NCBI GenBank assembly: GCA_963842235.1
Contig: CAWJFT010000001.1
Coordinates: 620,001 to 684,000 of the forward strand
DNA from: JACDAN01 sp963842235
GTDB lineage: Bacteria; Actinomycetota; Thermoleophilia; Gaiellales; Gaiellaceae
Length of the DNA: 64,000 nucleotides
Reading direction: 5' to 3'
The first letter of the stretch is position 1. The number at the start of each line of letters is the position of its first letter. Shown piece after piece: positions 24,325 to 32,498 of this stretch. The notes below the pieces were generated by a model. It saw only the letters and a program-made list of their open reading frames with translations. It had not been told where the DNA came from and did not search any database. The translations under genes were made by a program, and so were the position numbers.

Positions 24325-25665
24325 TCAGTCTCGGCCGGAGAGGCCGCCGGCGATCGCGTCGATCAGCTCGCCGTCCGCCGTGTCGCCGCTCAGCTCCCAG
24401 AACATGAGCCCGCCGAGCTTGTGCTTGCGCACGTAATGCGCCTTCAGCTCCATGACCGGCGGGTCGTCGTACGTCCAGAACGTCGACCCGTCATACAGCC
24501 AGGCAGCGCCGGCTCGCCGGTCCCAGTAGCGCGTGAAGCCGGTCAGCGCTTTCACGACCTTGTAGTCGTTGACGCCGGCCTCCCAGACACCCGGGGCCGC
24601 GCCGGTCGAGGATTGGTACAGGCCGTTCGAGGCCGAGCCCACCCCCGTCCAGCCGCGGGAGTAGAACGGCACGCCGACCACGAGGTCCCGGCTCGGAGCG
24701 CCGCGCTTCAGGTACGCCTTGACGGTCTTGTCCACCGAGTAGCGCGGCTCGGCGGGATCCCGGTTCGACGTGAAGAGGTTCGACTGGTGGTTCGTCGTCG
24801 GCTCCCACGTGCCGTGGAGGTCGTAGCCCTGGACCGTCCCGAAGTCCATGGAGTCGAAGATCTCGTCGGGCTCGAAGCCGGCGTCGATCTTCCCCGAGTC
24901 GGCGGGCAGGAACGCCGTCAGCAGGTAGTCCTTGCCCGTCGTTTCACCGTACTCGTCGAGCTGCTTCCGGAACTCCCGTGCCAGCTTCGTGAAGTTCTGC
25001 TTGTCCTCGGGGCGGATGATGTTGCCGACGTTCCCCTCGGAACCGGGCCACTCCCAGTCGAGGTCGATGCCGTCGAAGACACCGGCGGCAGCCCCCGGAC
25101 CGCCCATGCCGCCCCAGCCCGGATCCGGGATGTTGCCCTTGATGAACAGGTCGATACAGGACGAGACGAAGCGCTCCCGAGAGGCCTTCGTCAGGGCGGC
25201 GTCCGAGAAGTACTTTGAGAACGTCCATCCGCCGAGGGAGATCGAGACCTTGAGCTTCGGATGGAGCGCCTTCAGCGCCTGGAGCTGCTGGAAGTTGCCG
25301 AGGATCGGCCGCGGCCAGGTGACCTCCTGCCCGTCGACGGACTCCTCGGCCGTCCACGGCCGCTGGTAGTCGGCCCACTCGTCGGCGAGCTTGCAGACGA
25401 CGCCCGGGTCATCAGCGCTTGCGGGCGCAACGTTCCCGAAGGCGTAGTTGATGACGGTCAGCTTGTTCGCGGAGCCGCTCGTCTCGACGTTCTTGACGAA
25501 GTACTGGCGGCCGTAGATGCCCCATTCGATGAAGTAGCCGACCACCTCCGCTTTCGACCGGTGGTGACCCCGGCCGCGGTCGGCTGCGGCGAGCGGAACT
25601 GTCGCGGTCGCGGCGACCACACCGATAAGCGCCAGGGCGACCCCGATGCGTCTGAATCCCTTCAT
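24325..25665 (-). CDS. Secreted GH18 chitinase
   Basis: 446 residues with a signal peptide (MKGFRRIGVALALIGVVAATA through PLAAA). The GH18 catalytic domain carries KVSISLGGWTFSKYFSD and the catalytic DxxDxDxE in FDGIDLDWEWPG. The insertion-domain region SVDKTVKAYLKRGAPSRDLVVG and the final GGLMFWELSGDTADGEL match family A chitinases. It hydrolyses beta-1,4 chitin with retention, using the Glu of DWEW as acid. No separate chitin-binding domain is seen. GGAGGAGG upstream of 25665 fixes the start. Two DasR-like operators lie upstream, suggesting control by amino-sugar supply. Confidence 0.93.
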   Translation of the reverse strand: MKGFRRIGVALALIGVVAATATVPLAAADRGRGHHRSKAEVVGYFIEWGIYGRQYFVKNVETSGSANKLTVINYAFGNVAPASADDPGVVCKLADEWADYQRPWTAEESVDGQEVTWPRPILGNFQQLQALKALHPKLKVSISLGGWTFSKYFSDAALTKASRERFVSSCIDLFIKGNIPDPGWGGMGGPGAAAGVFDGIDLDWEWPGSEGNVGNIIRPEDKQNFTKLAREFRKQLDEYGETTGKDYLLTAFLPADSGKIDAGFEPDEIFDSMDFGTVQGYDLHGTWEPTTNHQSNLFTSNRDPAEPRYSVDKTVKAYLKRGAPSRDLVVGVPFYSRGWTGVGSASNGLYQSSTGAAPGVWEAGVNDYKVVKALTGFTRYWDRRAGAAWLYDGSTFWTYDDPPVMELKAHYVRKHKLGGLMFWELSGDTADGELIDAIAGGLSGRD

Positions 25666-25693
25666 CGTCTTCCTCCTCCGAGTGACGGCGCAC

Positions 25694-25709
25694 AGTGGTC
25701 AAGACCACT
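25694..25709. promoter_or_regulatory. DasR-like (dre) operator upstream of chitinase
   Basis: AGTGGTCAAGACCACT is a perfect inverted repeat (9-bp arms if extended to 25692-25711). It matches the Streptomyces dre consensus (A-C/G-TGGTCTAGACCA-C/G-T) except at one central base. It lies 28 bp before the chitinase start codon, where a repressor would block transcription. Confidence 0.65.
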
Positions 25710-25758
25710 GTTGGAAAAGCGAGCCTTTCACGGAGGCGGACTCGTGTCAAGTAGCCCT

Positions 25759-25774
25759 AGTGGGCAGTACCACT
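25759..25774. promoter_or_regulatory. Second, weaker dre-like site
   Basis: AGTGGGCAGTACCACT has the same AGTGG and CCACT arms with the same 6-nt spacing as the site at 25694, 65 bp further upstream. Extended by one or two bases it is the inverted repeat CTAGTGG/CCACTAG. It overlaps the stop codon of the NYN gene, so it could also help termination. Confidence 0.4.
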
Positions 25775-26072
25775 AGTGCCGCAGCCCGCGCACGAACGAC
25801 CCGCCGCCGATCACGCGCTCGGCGCGCCCGCCGGCCCGCTCACGCAGCTCTCGATCAGACGTGACAAGCCAGTAGGGGCCCTCGAGCTGCGCGGCTTCTC
25901 GGGCGATACGGTCGTCGGCCGTCTCTTCGCCCTCGAAGACGATCTTCGGGGTGACGCCCTGGCGCTCGCCCCATGCTTCGACGAGCTCGACGAGCTCGTC
26001 CGGGGGAATGTTGGGCCACGTCGAGCGGCGCACGTTCTCCGCGTCGACGAGGACGATCGGCCTCTCAGGCAG
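25773..26072 (-). CDS. NYN/PIN-like RNase-domain protein with a probable CTG start
   Basis: About 99 residues. The conserved N-terminus of NYN proteins, PIVLVDAENVRRSTWPNIP, is only included if translation starts at the CTG at 26072; the first in-frame GTG (26031-26033) would cut off the VDAEN acidic motif. Further acidic residues are in EETADDRIAR and WLVTSDRELRER, as expected for a PIN-like metal-dependent nuclease. No ATG, GTG or TTG exists between the preceding in-frame stop and the motif. It overlaps the end of the sigma-factor gene by 8 bp, so translation is probably coupled. Confidence 0.7.
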   Translation of the reverse strand: MPERPIVLVDAENVRRSTWPNIPPDELVELVEAWGERQGVTPKIVFEGEETADDRIAREAAQLEGPYWLVTSDRELRERAGGRAERVIGGGSFVRGLRH

Positions 26073-27111
26073 CCCGCAGTGCCTCGATCTCGCGGTTCAC
26101 GGCGAGCCGCTGGAGTGCTTGGGCCTCGAGCTGCCGGACCCGCTCGCGAGTGAGCCCGAGGCGCCGCCCGATCTCCTCCAGCGACTTGGGATCGCTGTCG
26201 CCGTTCAGGCCGTAGCGCAGCTTGACGACCGCCTGCTCGCGCTCGGGAAGCGCGGCGATCGCGCGTCGCAGCGTGTCCTCCTCGAGGCTCACGTGGAGCG
26301 TCTCTTCCGGGCCTGCCTCGTGCCCGGCGACCAGGTCGCCGAACGAGGCGTCGCCTTCCTCGCCGACCGGCCGGTCGAGGCTCGTGACGGCCCGCGCGAC
26401 GTTTCGAACCTCACGAATCTGCTTCAGGGGCAGTTTCGCCGCCTTTGCGACCTCCTGGTCGGTCGGCGGACGAGCGAGCTTTGCGGTCAGCTCGCGCTCG
26501 GCGCGGGCGATCTTGCGCTCCCGGTCGACGATGTGGACCGGGATGCGGATGTCGCGCGCCTTGTTGGCGACGCCGCGCTGAACGGCCTGCCGGATCCACC
26601 ACGTCGCGTAGGTCGAGAACTTGAATCCCTTCCGCCAGTCGAACTTCTCGACCGCGCGGATGAGGCCGATGATCCCCTCCTGGATCAGGTCGAGCAGGCT
26701 GAGCCCGTGGCCCTGGTACCGCTTCGCGATCGAGACGACGAGGCGGAGGTTCGAGTTGATCATGAGGTCCTTCGCCGCCTTGTCGCCACGCTCGATGCGC
26801 TTGGCGAGCTCGACCTCCTCCTCGGCCGTCAACAGCTTGTACTTCCCCATCTCGTTCAGGAAGAGCTGGAGCGCGTCGGTCGTGGCCTCGGCCAGGTCGC
26901 CGTTCACGTACGTGGAGTCGGGCTGCTCGCGGCCGCAGTCGTCGGCGAGCTCGATCTCCCGCCTCCCGATCTCGTCGTAGAGGCGTTCGACCTCGTCCTC
27001 GTCGAGCTCGGCATCGTTGATCACGGCGGCCACCTCCGAGAGCTCGAGACAGCCCTCGCGCTCGCCGAGCTCGATCAACGCGTTGACGCGTTCGTCTGGC
27101 ATCTCTCCCAT
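26065..27111 (-). CDS. Primary-type sigma-70 factor (RpoD/SigA-like)
   Basis: 348 residues. The N-terminal region resembles region 1.1 (residues 1-60). Region 1.2 is TDALQLFLNEMGKYKLLTAEEE. Region 2 has SNLRLVVSIAKRYQGHGLSL, LIQEGIIGLIRAVEKFDW and FSTYATWWIRQAV. Region 3 starts at RIPVHIVD, and region 4 ends SLEEIGRRLGLTRERVRQLE. All the parts needed for -10 and -35 recognition are present. It could be the housekeeping sigma or a close group 2 paralogue; the short N-terminal region leaves this open. It is divergent from DUF1206, with only 13 bp between start codons. Confidence 0.9.
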   Translation of the reverse strand: MGEMPDERVNALIELGEREGCLELSEVAAVINDAELDEDEVERLYDEIGRREIELADDCGREQPDSTYVNGDLAEATTDALQLFLNEMGKYKLLTAEEEVELAKRIERGDKAAKDLMINSNLRLVVSIAKRYQGHGLSLLDLIQEGIIGLIRAVEKFDWRKGFKFSTYATWWIRQAVQRGVANKARDIRIPVHIVDRERKIARAERELTAKLARPPTDQEVAKAAKLPLKQIREVRNVARAVTSLDRPVGEEGDASFGDLVAGHEAGPEETLHVSLEEDTLRRAIAALPEREQAVVKLRYGLNGDSDPKSLEEIGRRLGLTRERVRQLEAQALQRLAVNREIEALRAA

Positions 27112-27124
27112 ATTGTCGCCGCTC

Positions 27125-27943
27125 GTGGGAGAAGCGAAACAGCAAGCGCGCGAGGCCGCGCAAAGTCCTGCCGCGCGGGGCCTTGCTCGCTGGGGTTTGG
27201 TCGCGAAGGGCGGTCTCTACGTGCTGGTCGGAGCGATCGCCTTCCAGGTTTCAGCCTTGGATCAAGGACGACTGGAGGACCGCGGTGGAGCGCTCGCCAC
27301 GCTCGCCGACGAGTGGTACGGAAAACTGCTCGTCGCCGGGCTCGCGGTCGGGCTCGCCGGCTACGCGTTCTGGCGCTTCGCCGAGGCGATCCTGGGGCAC
27401 CCGCTAGAGGGCGGCGAGCGGGACAGCTTCCCTCGCAGGGTGGGGCTCGCAGCCCGCGGCGCCTGGTATCTCGGGCTCTGCGGGTTGGCCGTCGCCGTAC
27501 TGGCGGGAGCGCATCAGTCGAGCGGATCGCAAGACGAGGACCGGATCACCGCCCGTGTGCTGAAGTGGCCGGCAGGCCGGTGGATCGTCGGTGCAGTTGG
27601 GATCGGGATCCTCGGCACGGGCGTCTTCAATCTCTGGCGCGGCGTAACGGGCAGCTTTCGGAAGAACATGAAGGTCCGGAAGATGAGCCGGCTCGAGGAC
27701 CGGGCATTCACGATCATCGGCGGCGTCGGACACGTCGCCCGCGGCATCGTCTTCGGCTTGATCGGCTTCTTCCTGGTGCGGGCCGCGTACCAGTACGACC
27801 CGCAGGAGGCCGTCGGCCTGGACGGAGCGCTGGCGAAGGTGCTCCAGCAGGATTACGGCGACACGCTCCTTGCGCTCGTCGCCGCCGGCCTGATCGCGTA
27901 CGGGGTCTACTGCTTCGTGGAGGCCTGGTACCGCGAAGTCTGA
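27125..27943 (+). CDS. DUF1206 integral membrane protein
   Basis: 272 residues with six membrane helices arranged as three repeated pairs. Each repeat begins with an RxG...G pattern: ARWGLVAKGGLYVLVGAIAF, LAARGAWYLGLCGLAVAV and GHVARGIVFGLIGFFLV, which are the DUF1206 repeats. The function of this family is unknown. It starts with GTG at 27125, with TATTGT 8 nt upstream, and no Shine-Dalgarno sequence. The 3' end overlaps the PAP2 gene by 37 bp. Confidence 0.88.
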   Translation: MGEAKQQAREAAQSPAARGLARWGLVAKGGLYVLVGAIAFQVSALDQGRLEDRGGALATLADEWYGKLLVAGLAVGLAGYAFWRFAEAILGHPLEGGERDSFPRRVGLAARGAWYLGLCGLAVAVLAGAHQSSGSQDEDRITARVLKWPAGRWIVGAVGIGILGTGVFNLWRGVTGSFRKNMKVRKMSRLEDRAFTIIGGVGHVARGIVFGLIGFFLVRAAYQYDPQEAVGLDGALAKVLQQDYGDTLLALVAAGLIAYGVYCFVEAWYREV

Positions 27944-28596
27944 TCACGCTTTCGGAGCCGGACGCCGAGGTCGAGAAGCAGCACGCAGAGCGTCACCCAG
28001 GCGAGCCCGAGGCTGAAGCCGGCGATCACGTCCGTCAGGAAATGGACGCCGAGGTAAAGACGGCTGATGCCGATGAGCAGGACGAGGATCGCCGAGGCTG
28101 AGAGCACCGCAATCCGCGCGCGCACATCCCGGAGATGCCGTGCGGCGATGAACCCGATCGTCCCGTAGACGGCGAGCGAGACCGACGCGTGGCCGCTCGG
28201 AAACGAGTAGCTGCTCTCCGTGGCCAGCGGGTCGGGAAAGAAGGGCCGCCGGCGATGGAAGCCGACCTTCAGGCCGACGGTCAGGATCTCCGTGCCGACG
28301 ACGGCCAGCAGAAGGAGAAGGAGCTCCATTCTCTGGCGCTTCCAGGCCAGTACAGCGGCGGCCGCAGCCGTGACGGCGACGAGAACCGGGACGTTCCCGA
28401 GCCAGGTCACGCGCTCGAAAAACTCCGTCCAACCGGGGCTCGCGTGGTCGTGGAGCCAGTTGGCGAGCCGGGTGTCGATATGGGTGTCGCCCTCGACGAC
28501 CTCGTCGGCGACCGCTCCGAAGACCCATGCGCTCGCCGTCAGGACGACGAGGCCGCCGAGCAGTTCGAGCCCGACGGCGTTGACGTAGCGGGACAC
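27907..28596 (-). CDS. PAP2 superfamily phosphatase
   Basis: 229 residues with about six helices. All three motifs are present: KVGFHRRRP (KxxxxxxRP), SFPSGH and SRLYLGVHFLTD (SRxxxxxHxxxD). Members dephosphorylate undecaprenyl pyrophosphate or phosphatidate-type lipids on the outer face of the membrane. The GTG at 28596 (VSRYVNAVG) is preferred because GGAGG lies six bases upstream; the longer ATG start at 28638 would overlap the divergent ACT gene's start. Confidence 0.88.
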   Translation of the reverse strand: MSRYVNAVGLELLGGLVVLTASAWVFGAVADEVVEGDTHIDTRLANWLHDHASPGWTEFFERVTWLGNVPVLVAVTAAAAAVLAWKRQRMELLLLLLAVVGTEILTVGLKVGFHRRRPFFPDPLATESSYSFPSGHASVSLAVYGTIGFIAARHLRDVRARIAVLSASAILVLLIGISRLYLGVHFLTDVIAGFSLGLAWVTLCVLLLDLGVRLRKRDQTSRYQASTKQ

Positions 28597-28617
28597 CTTC
28601 GCCCTCCACACTGGGCT

Positions 28618-28629
28618 TATCTTTCGCGC
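28618..28629 (+). promoter_or_regulatory. Putative leaderless -10 box
   Basis: TATCTT (28618-28623) ends 6 nt before the ATG of the double-ACT gene at 28630. Confidence 0.4.
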
Positions 28630-29166
28630 ATGCGTCATTTCGCCCTGTCAGCGATCGGGCGCGATCGACCCGGCATCGTCGCGGCGGTCACGGAGACGCT
28701 CCTCCGGCACGGAGTGAACGTCGAGGACTCGCAGATGTCGATCCTCCGCGGGCACTTCTCCATGATGCTGCTGCTGGCGGCCGCGGACGAGCTCGAGGCG
28801 GAGCAGCTGCGCGCCGATCTCGGGCGGACCGCCGATGAGCTCGAGCTGGAGGCGGTGACGATCAACGAGGTCGAGTTCGATGAGGCCAGACGCCCGGACG
28901 CGACGCACCTGATCACCGTCTATGGTGCGGACCATCCCGGCATCCTGCACGCGGTCTCGTCGACGCTTGCCGGTCTCGGCGTCAACATCGTCGACCTGAC
29001 CACGCGGCTGGCGGGGGAGGGCGACGATGCCATCTACGTCGCCTCGTTCGAAGTGCTCGTTCCGGACGAGGCGACCTCGGACGTGCTCGAGGCACGTCTT
29101 CGAGAGACTGCGGAGCAGGAGCGTGTCGAGGTCTCGGTGCGGCCCATCGAGCGCGACACGCTCTAG
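28630..29166 (+). CDS. Double ACT-domain protein (GcvR-like)
   Basis: 178 residues forming two ACT domains: FALSAIGRDRPGIVAAVTET (residues 3-22) and HLITVYGADHPGILHAVSST (about 92-111), each with the DRPG or DHPG ligand-loop Gly. The layout matches glycine-cleavage repressor GcvR and related amino-acid sensors. No DNA-binding domain is present, so any regulation is through a partner protein. It is followed 9 bp later by peptide deformylase and may be co-transcribed with it. Confidence 0.88.
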   Translation: MRHFALSAIGRDRPGIVAAVTETLLRHGVNVEDSQMSILRGHFSMMLLLAAADELEAEQLRADLGRTADELELEAVTINEVEFDEARRPDATHLITVYGADHPGILHAVSSTLAGLGVNIVDLTTRLAGEGDDAIYVASFEVLVPDEATSDVLEARLRETAEQERVEVSVRPIERDTL

Positions 29167-29175
29167 AGCCCCTGG

Positions 29176-29682
29176 GTGGCCGTCCGGGAGATCCTCCGCT
29201 TCCCCGACGCCCGGCTGAAGCAGGTCGCAGCGCCGCTTGGTCCTGACGACGCTGCGCTGGCGGCCCGTCTCGCGGGCGATCTCGTCGACACGATGCACGC
29301 CCATCCCGGTTGCGTCGGGCTCGCCGCTACGCAGCTCGGCGAGCTCGTCCGCATGGTCGTCGTGGATGTCACCGGCCACCCGAGGGCGGCGAGCTCGAAC
29401 GGGGAGCTTCTCCTCGTCAACCCGGAGATCGTCGGCGCCGAGGGCTCGGAGGTCGGCCGGGAGGGTTGCCTGAGCATCCCCGACCTCACGGCGAACGTGC
29501 GCCGCGCGATCTCGGTCAGCGTGGTCGCGGTGTCTCCAGATGGAGCAGACGTCCGGGTCGAGTCGACCGGCTTCGAAGCGCGCTGCCTCCAGCACGAGCT
29601 CGATCATCTCGACGGCGTCCTGTTCCTCGATCGCGTTGAATCGCTTCGCGACGACGTCTTCCGCAGACAGCGGTATCGGTGA
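29176..29682 (+). CDS. def: Peptide deformylase
   Basis: 168 residues with the three deformylase motifs: VGLAATQLG (motif 1, Thr where Pro is usual), REGCLSIP (motif 2, metal Cys) and HELDHLDG (motif 3, metal-binding HExxH). It removes the formyl group from nascent N-terminal fMet. It starts with GTG at 29176, immediately after the ACT gene. Methionyl-tRNA formyltransferase is not adjacent. Confidence 0.95.
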   Translation: MAVREILRFPDARLKQVAAPLGPDDAALAARLAGDLVDTMHAHPGCVGLAATQLGELVRMVVVDVTGHPRAASSNGELLLVNPEIVGAEGSEVGREGCLSIPDLTANVRRAISVSVVAVSPDGADVRVESTGFEARCLQHELDHLDGVLFLDRVESLRDDVFRRQRYR

Positions 29683-29698
29683 GCCGAGGGCACGTTGT

Positions 29699-29710
29699 TA
29701 CGCTGATTCA
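29699..29710 (+). promoter_or_regulatory. Putative leaderless -10 box
   Basis: TACGCT (29699-29704) ends 6 nt before the GTG start of the thiolase at 29711. Confidence 0.4.
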
Positions 29711-30862
29711 GTGACCCGTTCCGTCATCGTCTCCGCCGTCCGGACGCCGTTCGCGAAGCTCGGCGGAGCGCTCAAGGACTACGAGGCGACCGAGCTCGGC
29801 TCGCTCGTCATCCGCAACGCGCTCGACCACGTCGGGCTCGAGAACCACGAGGTCGAGTACGTGATCATGGGGCAGGTGCTGCAGGGCGGCGCCGGCCAGG
29901 CCCCGGCGCGACAGGCAGCGATCGGCGCCGGTCTGCCGATCGAGGTCCCGGCGGACACGATCAACAAGGTCTGCGCATCCTCGATCCGGGCTGTCGAGAT
30001 GGCGGACCAGATGATCCGCGCCGGCGACCACGACGTGATCGTCGCCGGTGGCATGGAGTCGATGTCCAACGCGCCATACATCCTCAAGAAGGCGCGATTC
30101 GGCTACCGGCTCGGCGACGGGACGCTGATCGACCTCATGACGCACGACGGCCTGACCTCGACGTTCGACAAGCGCCATATGGTCGAGCAGGCGTCCTTCG
30201 TCGCGCGGGAGCTGGGCATCCCACGGGAGGATCAGGACAGGTGGGCTCTGCGTTCGCATCAGCGCGCCGTCGAGGCGATCGACGAGGGCCGCTTCCGCGA
30301 CGAGATCGTCCCCGTCGGCGACTTCGACACGGACGAGGGCCCGCGGCGAGACACCTCGCTCGAGGCGCTCGCGAAGCTGAAGCCGGTCTTCGACCCCGAA
30401 GGGACGACGACGGCTGGGAACGCGCCTGGTGTCAACGACGGGGCGGGGGCGCTGGTCGTCGTCAGCGAGGAATACGCGAAGAAGCGCGGCCTCGAGCCGC
30501 TGGCGACGATCGTGTCGCAGGGCTACGTTGCGGACGACTTCGCGTATCTGGCCCGCACTCCGGCGAAGGCGGGGCAGCAGGCGCTGGAGAAGGCCGGCAA
30601 GACGATCGACGACGTCGAGCGCGTGGAGCTGAACGAGGCTTTCTCGTCGGTCGTCCTCAACTCGACGAAGATGCTCGGCGCCGATCCCGAGAAGGTGAAC
30701 GTGAACGGCGGCGCAGTCGCGCTCGGCCACCCGATCGGCGCGTCGGGCGCCCGCATCCTGGGGACGATGATCTACGAGCTCCGTCGGAACGGCGGCGGGC
30801 TCGGTCTGGCGGCGATCTGCTCCGGCGGCGGCCAGGGCGATGCGCTGCTGCTCGAGGTTTAG
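29711..30862 (+). CDS. Acetyl-CoA C-acetyltransferase (thiolase)
   Basis: 383 residues. The acyl-accepting Cys is in NKVCASSIRAVEMA (about residue 88). The C-terminal motifs are NVNGGAVALGHPIGASGAR (catalytic His) and ICSGGGQGDA (second Cys), and NEAF is also present. It condenses two acetyl-CoA or cleaves 3-ketoacyl-CoA. Its position near the 3-hydroxyacyl-CoA and acyl-CoA dehydrogenase genes suggests beta-oxidation or acetoacetyl-CoA metabolism. It starts with GTG at 29711. It overlaps the convergent hydrolase by 4 nt. Confidence 0.94.
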   Translation: MTRSVIVSAVRTPFAKLGGALKDYEATELGSLVIRNALDHVGLENHEVEYVIMGQVLQGGAGQAPARQAAIGAGLPIEVPADTINKVCASSIRAVEMADQMIRAGDHDVIVAGGMESMSNAPYILKKARFGYRLGDGTLIDLMTHDGLTSTFDKRHMVEQASFVARELGIPREDQDRWALRSHQRAVEAIDEGRFRDEIVPVGDFDTDEGPRRDTSLEALAKLKPVFDPEGTTTAGNAPGVNDGAGALVVVSEEYAKKRGLEPLATIVSQGYVADDFAYLARTPAKAGQQALEKAGKTIDDVERVELNEAFSSVVLNSTKMLGADPEKVNVNGGAVALGHPIGASGARILGTMIYELRRNGGGLGLAAICSGGGQGDALLLEV

Positions 30863-31593
30863 GCCAAAAAGCGGAGGATTAGGTCCGAGAGCTCCTCTGG
30901 CGCCCGCCAGGGGAGCATGTGATCGGCCTCCTCGATAACAGCTCGTTGGGCGCCGGGAATCTCCCGCGCGATCCGCTCGCAATTCTCGTTGATGGCGTCC
31001 TGGTCGCGGGCGCCGGAGACGACGAGCGTCGGCGCGGCGATCTCGGCCAAGCGGTCTGCCACGGGGCCATCGGTCGTCTCGTGCTCCGAGTTCGAGCCCT
31101 TGGCGTTCTCGACGAACATCGTGCGGAGGGCGTCGTCGACGCCGAGCGGAGCCCACACCTCCATGTCCAGCGCGGCCATCTCGTCGTAGTCCTCGCTCTC
31201 CTCGGCCAGCTCCCAGCGGGCGATCTGTTCCGGCGTCCACTCGACGTTCAGCGGCTGACCCGGCAGCGCCGAGGCGACGACGACGAGCGCGGAGACCCGT
31301 TCGGGCTGCTCGAGGGCGGTCCCGAGTGCGATGCCGCCTCCACGTGAGGCTCCAACGAGGGCGGCCTGCTCGACGCCGGCCGCGTCGAGCACCGACGTCA
31401 GATCCTCTACGAGCGAGTACGGCCCGTCCTGGGCCGGAGAGCGCCCGAAGCCGCGCTGGTCGTAGCGGATGACGCGGTGCCGCGCGGCGAGCAGCGGAAC
31501 AACTGGGTCCCAGAGGCGGGAATCGACGACCCCCTCATGGATGAGGAGGATGGGCGGGCCCTCGCCGGTCTCGTCGTACCAGAGGTCGGTCAT
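30859..31593 (-). CDS. Alpha/beta hydrolase
   Basis: 244 residues. The oxyanion-region motif is LLIHEGVVDSRLWDPV (where HG is usual). The nucleophile elbow is GASRGGG with catalytic Ser, then an Asp in VVSGARDQDAI and the catalytic His in EEADHMLPW. It belongs to the general esterase/peroxidase-like group (3-oxoadipate enol-lactonase-like length); the substrate is unknown. It is divergent from the 3-hydroxyacyl-CoA dehydrogenase, 27 bp between starts, with overlapping candidate -10 boxes. Confidence 0.85.
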   Translation of the reverse strand: MTDLWYDETGEGPPILLIHEGVVDSRLWDPVVPLLAARHRVIRYDQRGFGRSPAQDGPYSLVEDLTSVLDAAGVEQAALVGASRGGGIALGTALEQPERVSALVVVASALPGQPLNVEWTPEQIARWELAEESEDYDEMAALDMEVWAPLGVDDALRTMFVENAKGSNSEHETTDGPVADRLAEIAAPTLVVSGARDQDAINENCERIAREIPGAQRAVIEEADHMLPWRAPEELSDLILRFLA

Positions 31594-31620
31594 TGCGGTG
31601 TGACGTTAGCCTCTCGGGCC

Positions 31621-32454
31621 GTGAGGTTCGAGCACGTCCTCGTCGTCGGCGCCGGCCAGATGGGCGGCGGGATCGCCCAGGTTGCGGCCACCGCAGGGTG
31701 CGGGGTCTTCCTGCACGACGCGGTTCCGGGGGCGACGGACCGCGCACTGGAGACGATGCGGCGGAGCCTCCAGAAGCTCGCCGAGAAGGGCGGAGCCGAT
31801 CCCGACGATGTGCTGGCGCGGGTCGAAGCCGTGGACGACCTCGTCCCGGCCGAGCTGATGATCGAGGCCGTCGTCGAGGACCCGGAGGTGAAGGCCCGGG
31901 TGTTCTCCCAAGCGGACGAGGTGCTCCCCGGAGAGGCCGTCCTCGCCTCCAACACGTCGTCGATCCCCATCACCTCGCTGGCCGCAGAGACGATCCGGCC
32001 CGACCGGGTGATCGGCATGCATTTCTTCAACCCGGTGCCGGTCCTGAAGCTCGTCGAGGTCGTCCGCGGACGGGAGACGTCCGACGAGACCGTCGAGGCG
32101 ATCGTCGCGTTCGCCGAGGAGCTGGGGAAGGTTCCGGCGCTCGCGAACGATTCCCCCGGATTTGTGTCAAACCGGATCCTCATGCCGTTCGTCAACGAAG
32201 CGGTCTGGGCGCTTCACGACGGGGTCGCGGAGGCCGAGGCGATCGACACGATCGCGAAGCTCGGTTTCGCGCATCCGATGGGTCCCTTGGCGCTCGCCGA
32301 CCTGATCGGGCTGGACACGTGCGTCGCGATCATGGAGGTCCTGCAGGAGGGTCTCGGCGACGACAAGTACGCGCCGTGCCCGCTCCTTCGGGAGCACGTC
32401 GAAGCGGGCCGCCTGGGCCGAAAGAGCGGCGAAGGCTTCTACCGCTACGACTGA
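31621..32454 (+). CDS. 3-hydroxybutyryl-CoA / 3-hydroxyacyl-CoA dehydrogenase
   Basis: 277 residues. The NAD-binding motif VLVVGAGQMGGGIAQVAA is at the N-terminus. SNTSSIPITSLA and GMHFFNPVPVLKLVEVV carry the catalytic His, which pairs with the Glu of EVV. The C-terminal helical domain contains NRILMPFVNEAVWAL and GFAHPMGPLALADLIGLD. It oxidises 3-hydroxyacyl-CoA with NAD. It starts with GTG at 31621, with TAGCCT 8 nt upstream. The acyl-CoA dehydrogenase follows 44 bp later. Confidence 0.94.
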   Translation: MRFEHVLVVGAGQMGGGIAQVAATAGCGVFLHDAVPGATDRALETMRRSLQKLAEKGGADPDDVLARVEAVDDLVPAELMIEAVVEDPEVKARVFSQADEVLPGEAVLASNTSSIPITSLAAETIRPDRVIGMHFFNPVPVLKLVEVVRGRETSDETVEAIVAFAEELGKVPALANDSPGFVSNRILMPFVNEAVWALHDGVAEAEAIDTIAKLGFAHPMGPLALADLIGLDTCVAIMEVLQEGLGDDKYAPCPLLREHVEAGRLGRKSGEGFYRYD

Positions 32455-32498
32455 CGACGCGCCGTGAAAACGGGGGCGCGGGTATACCCTCACGGCCC

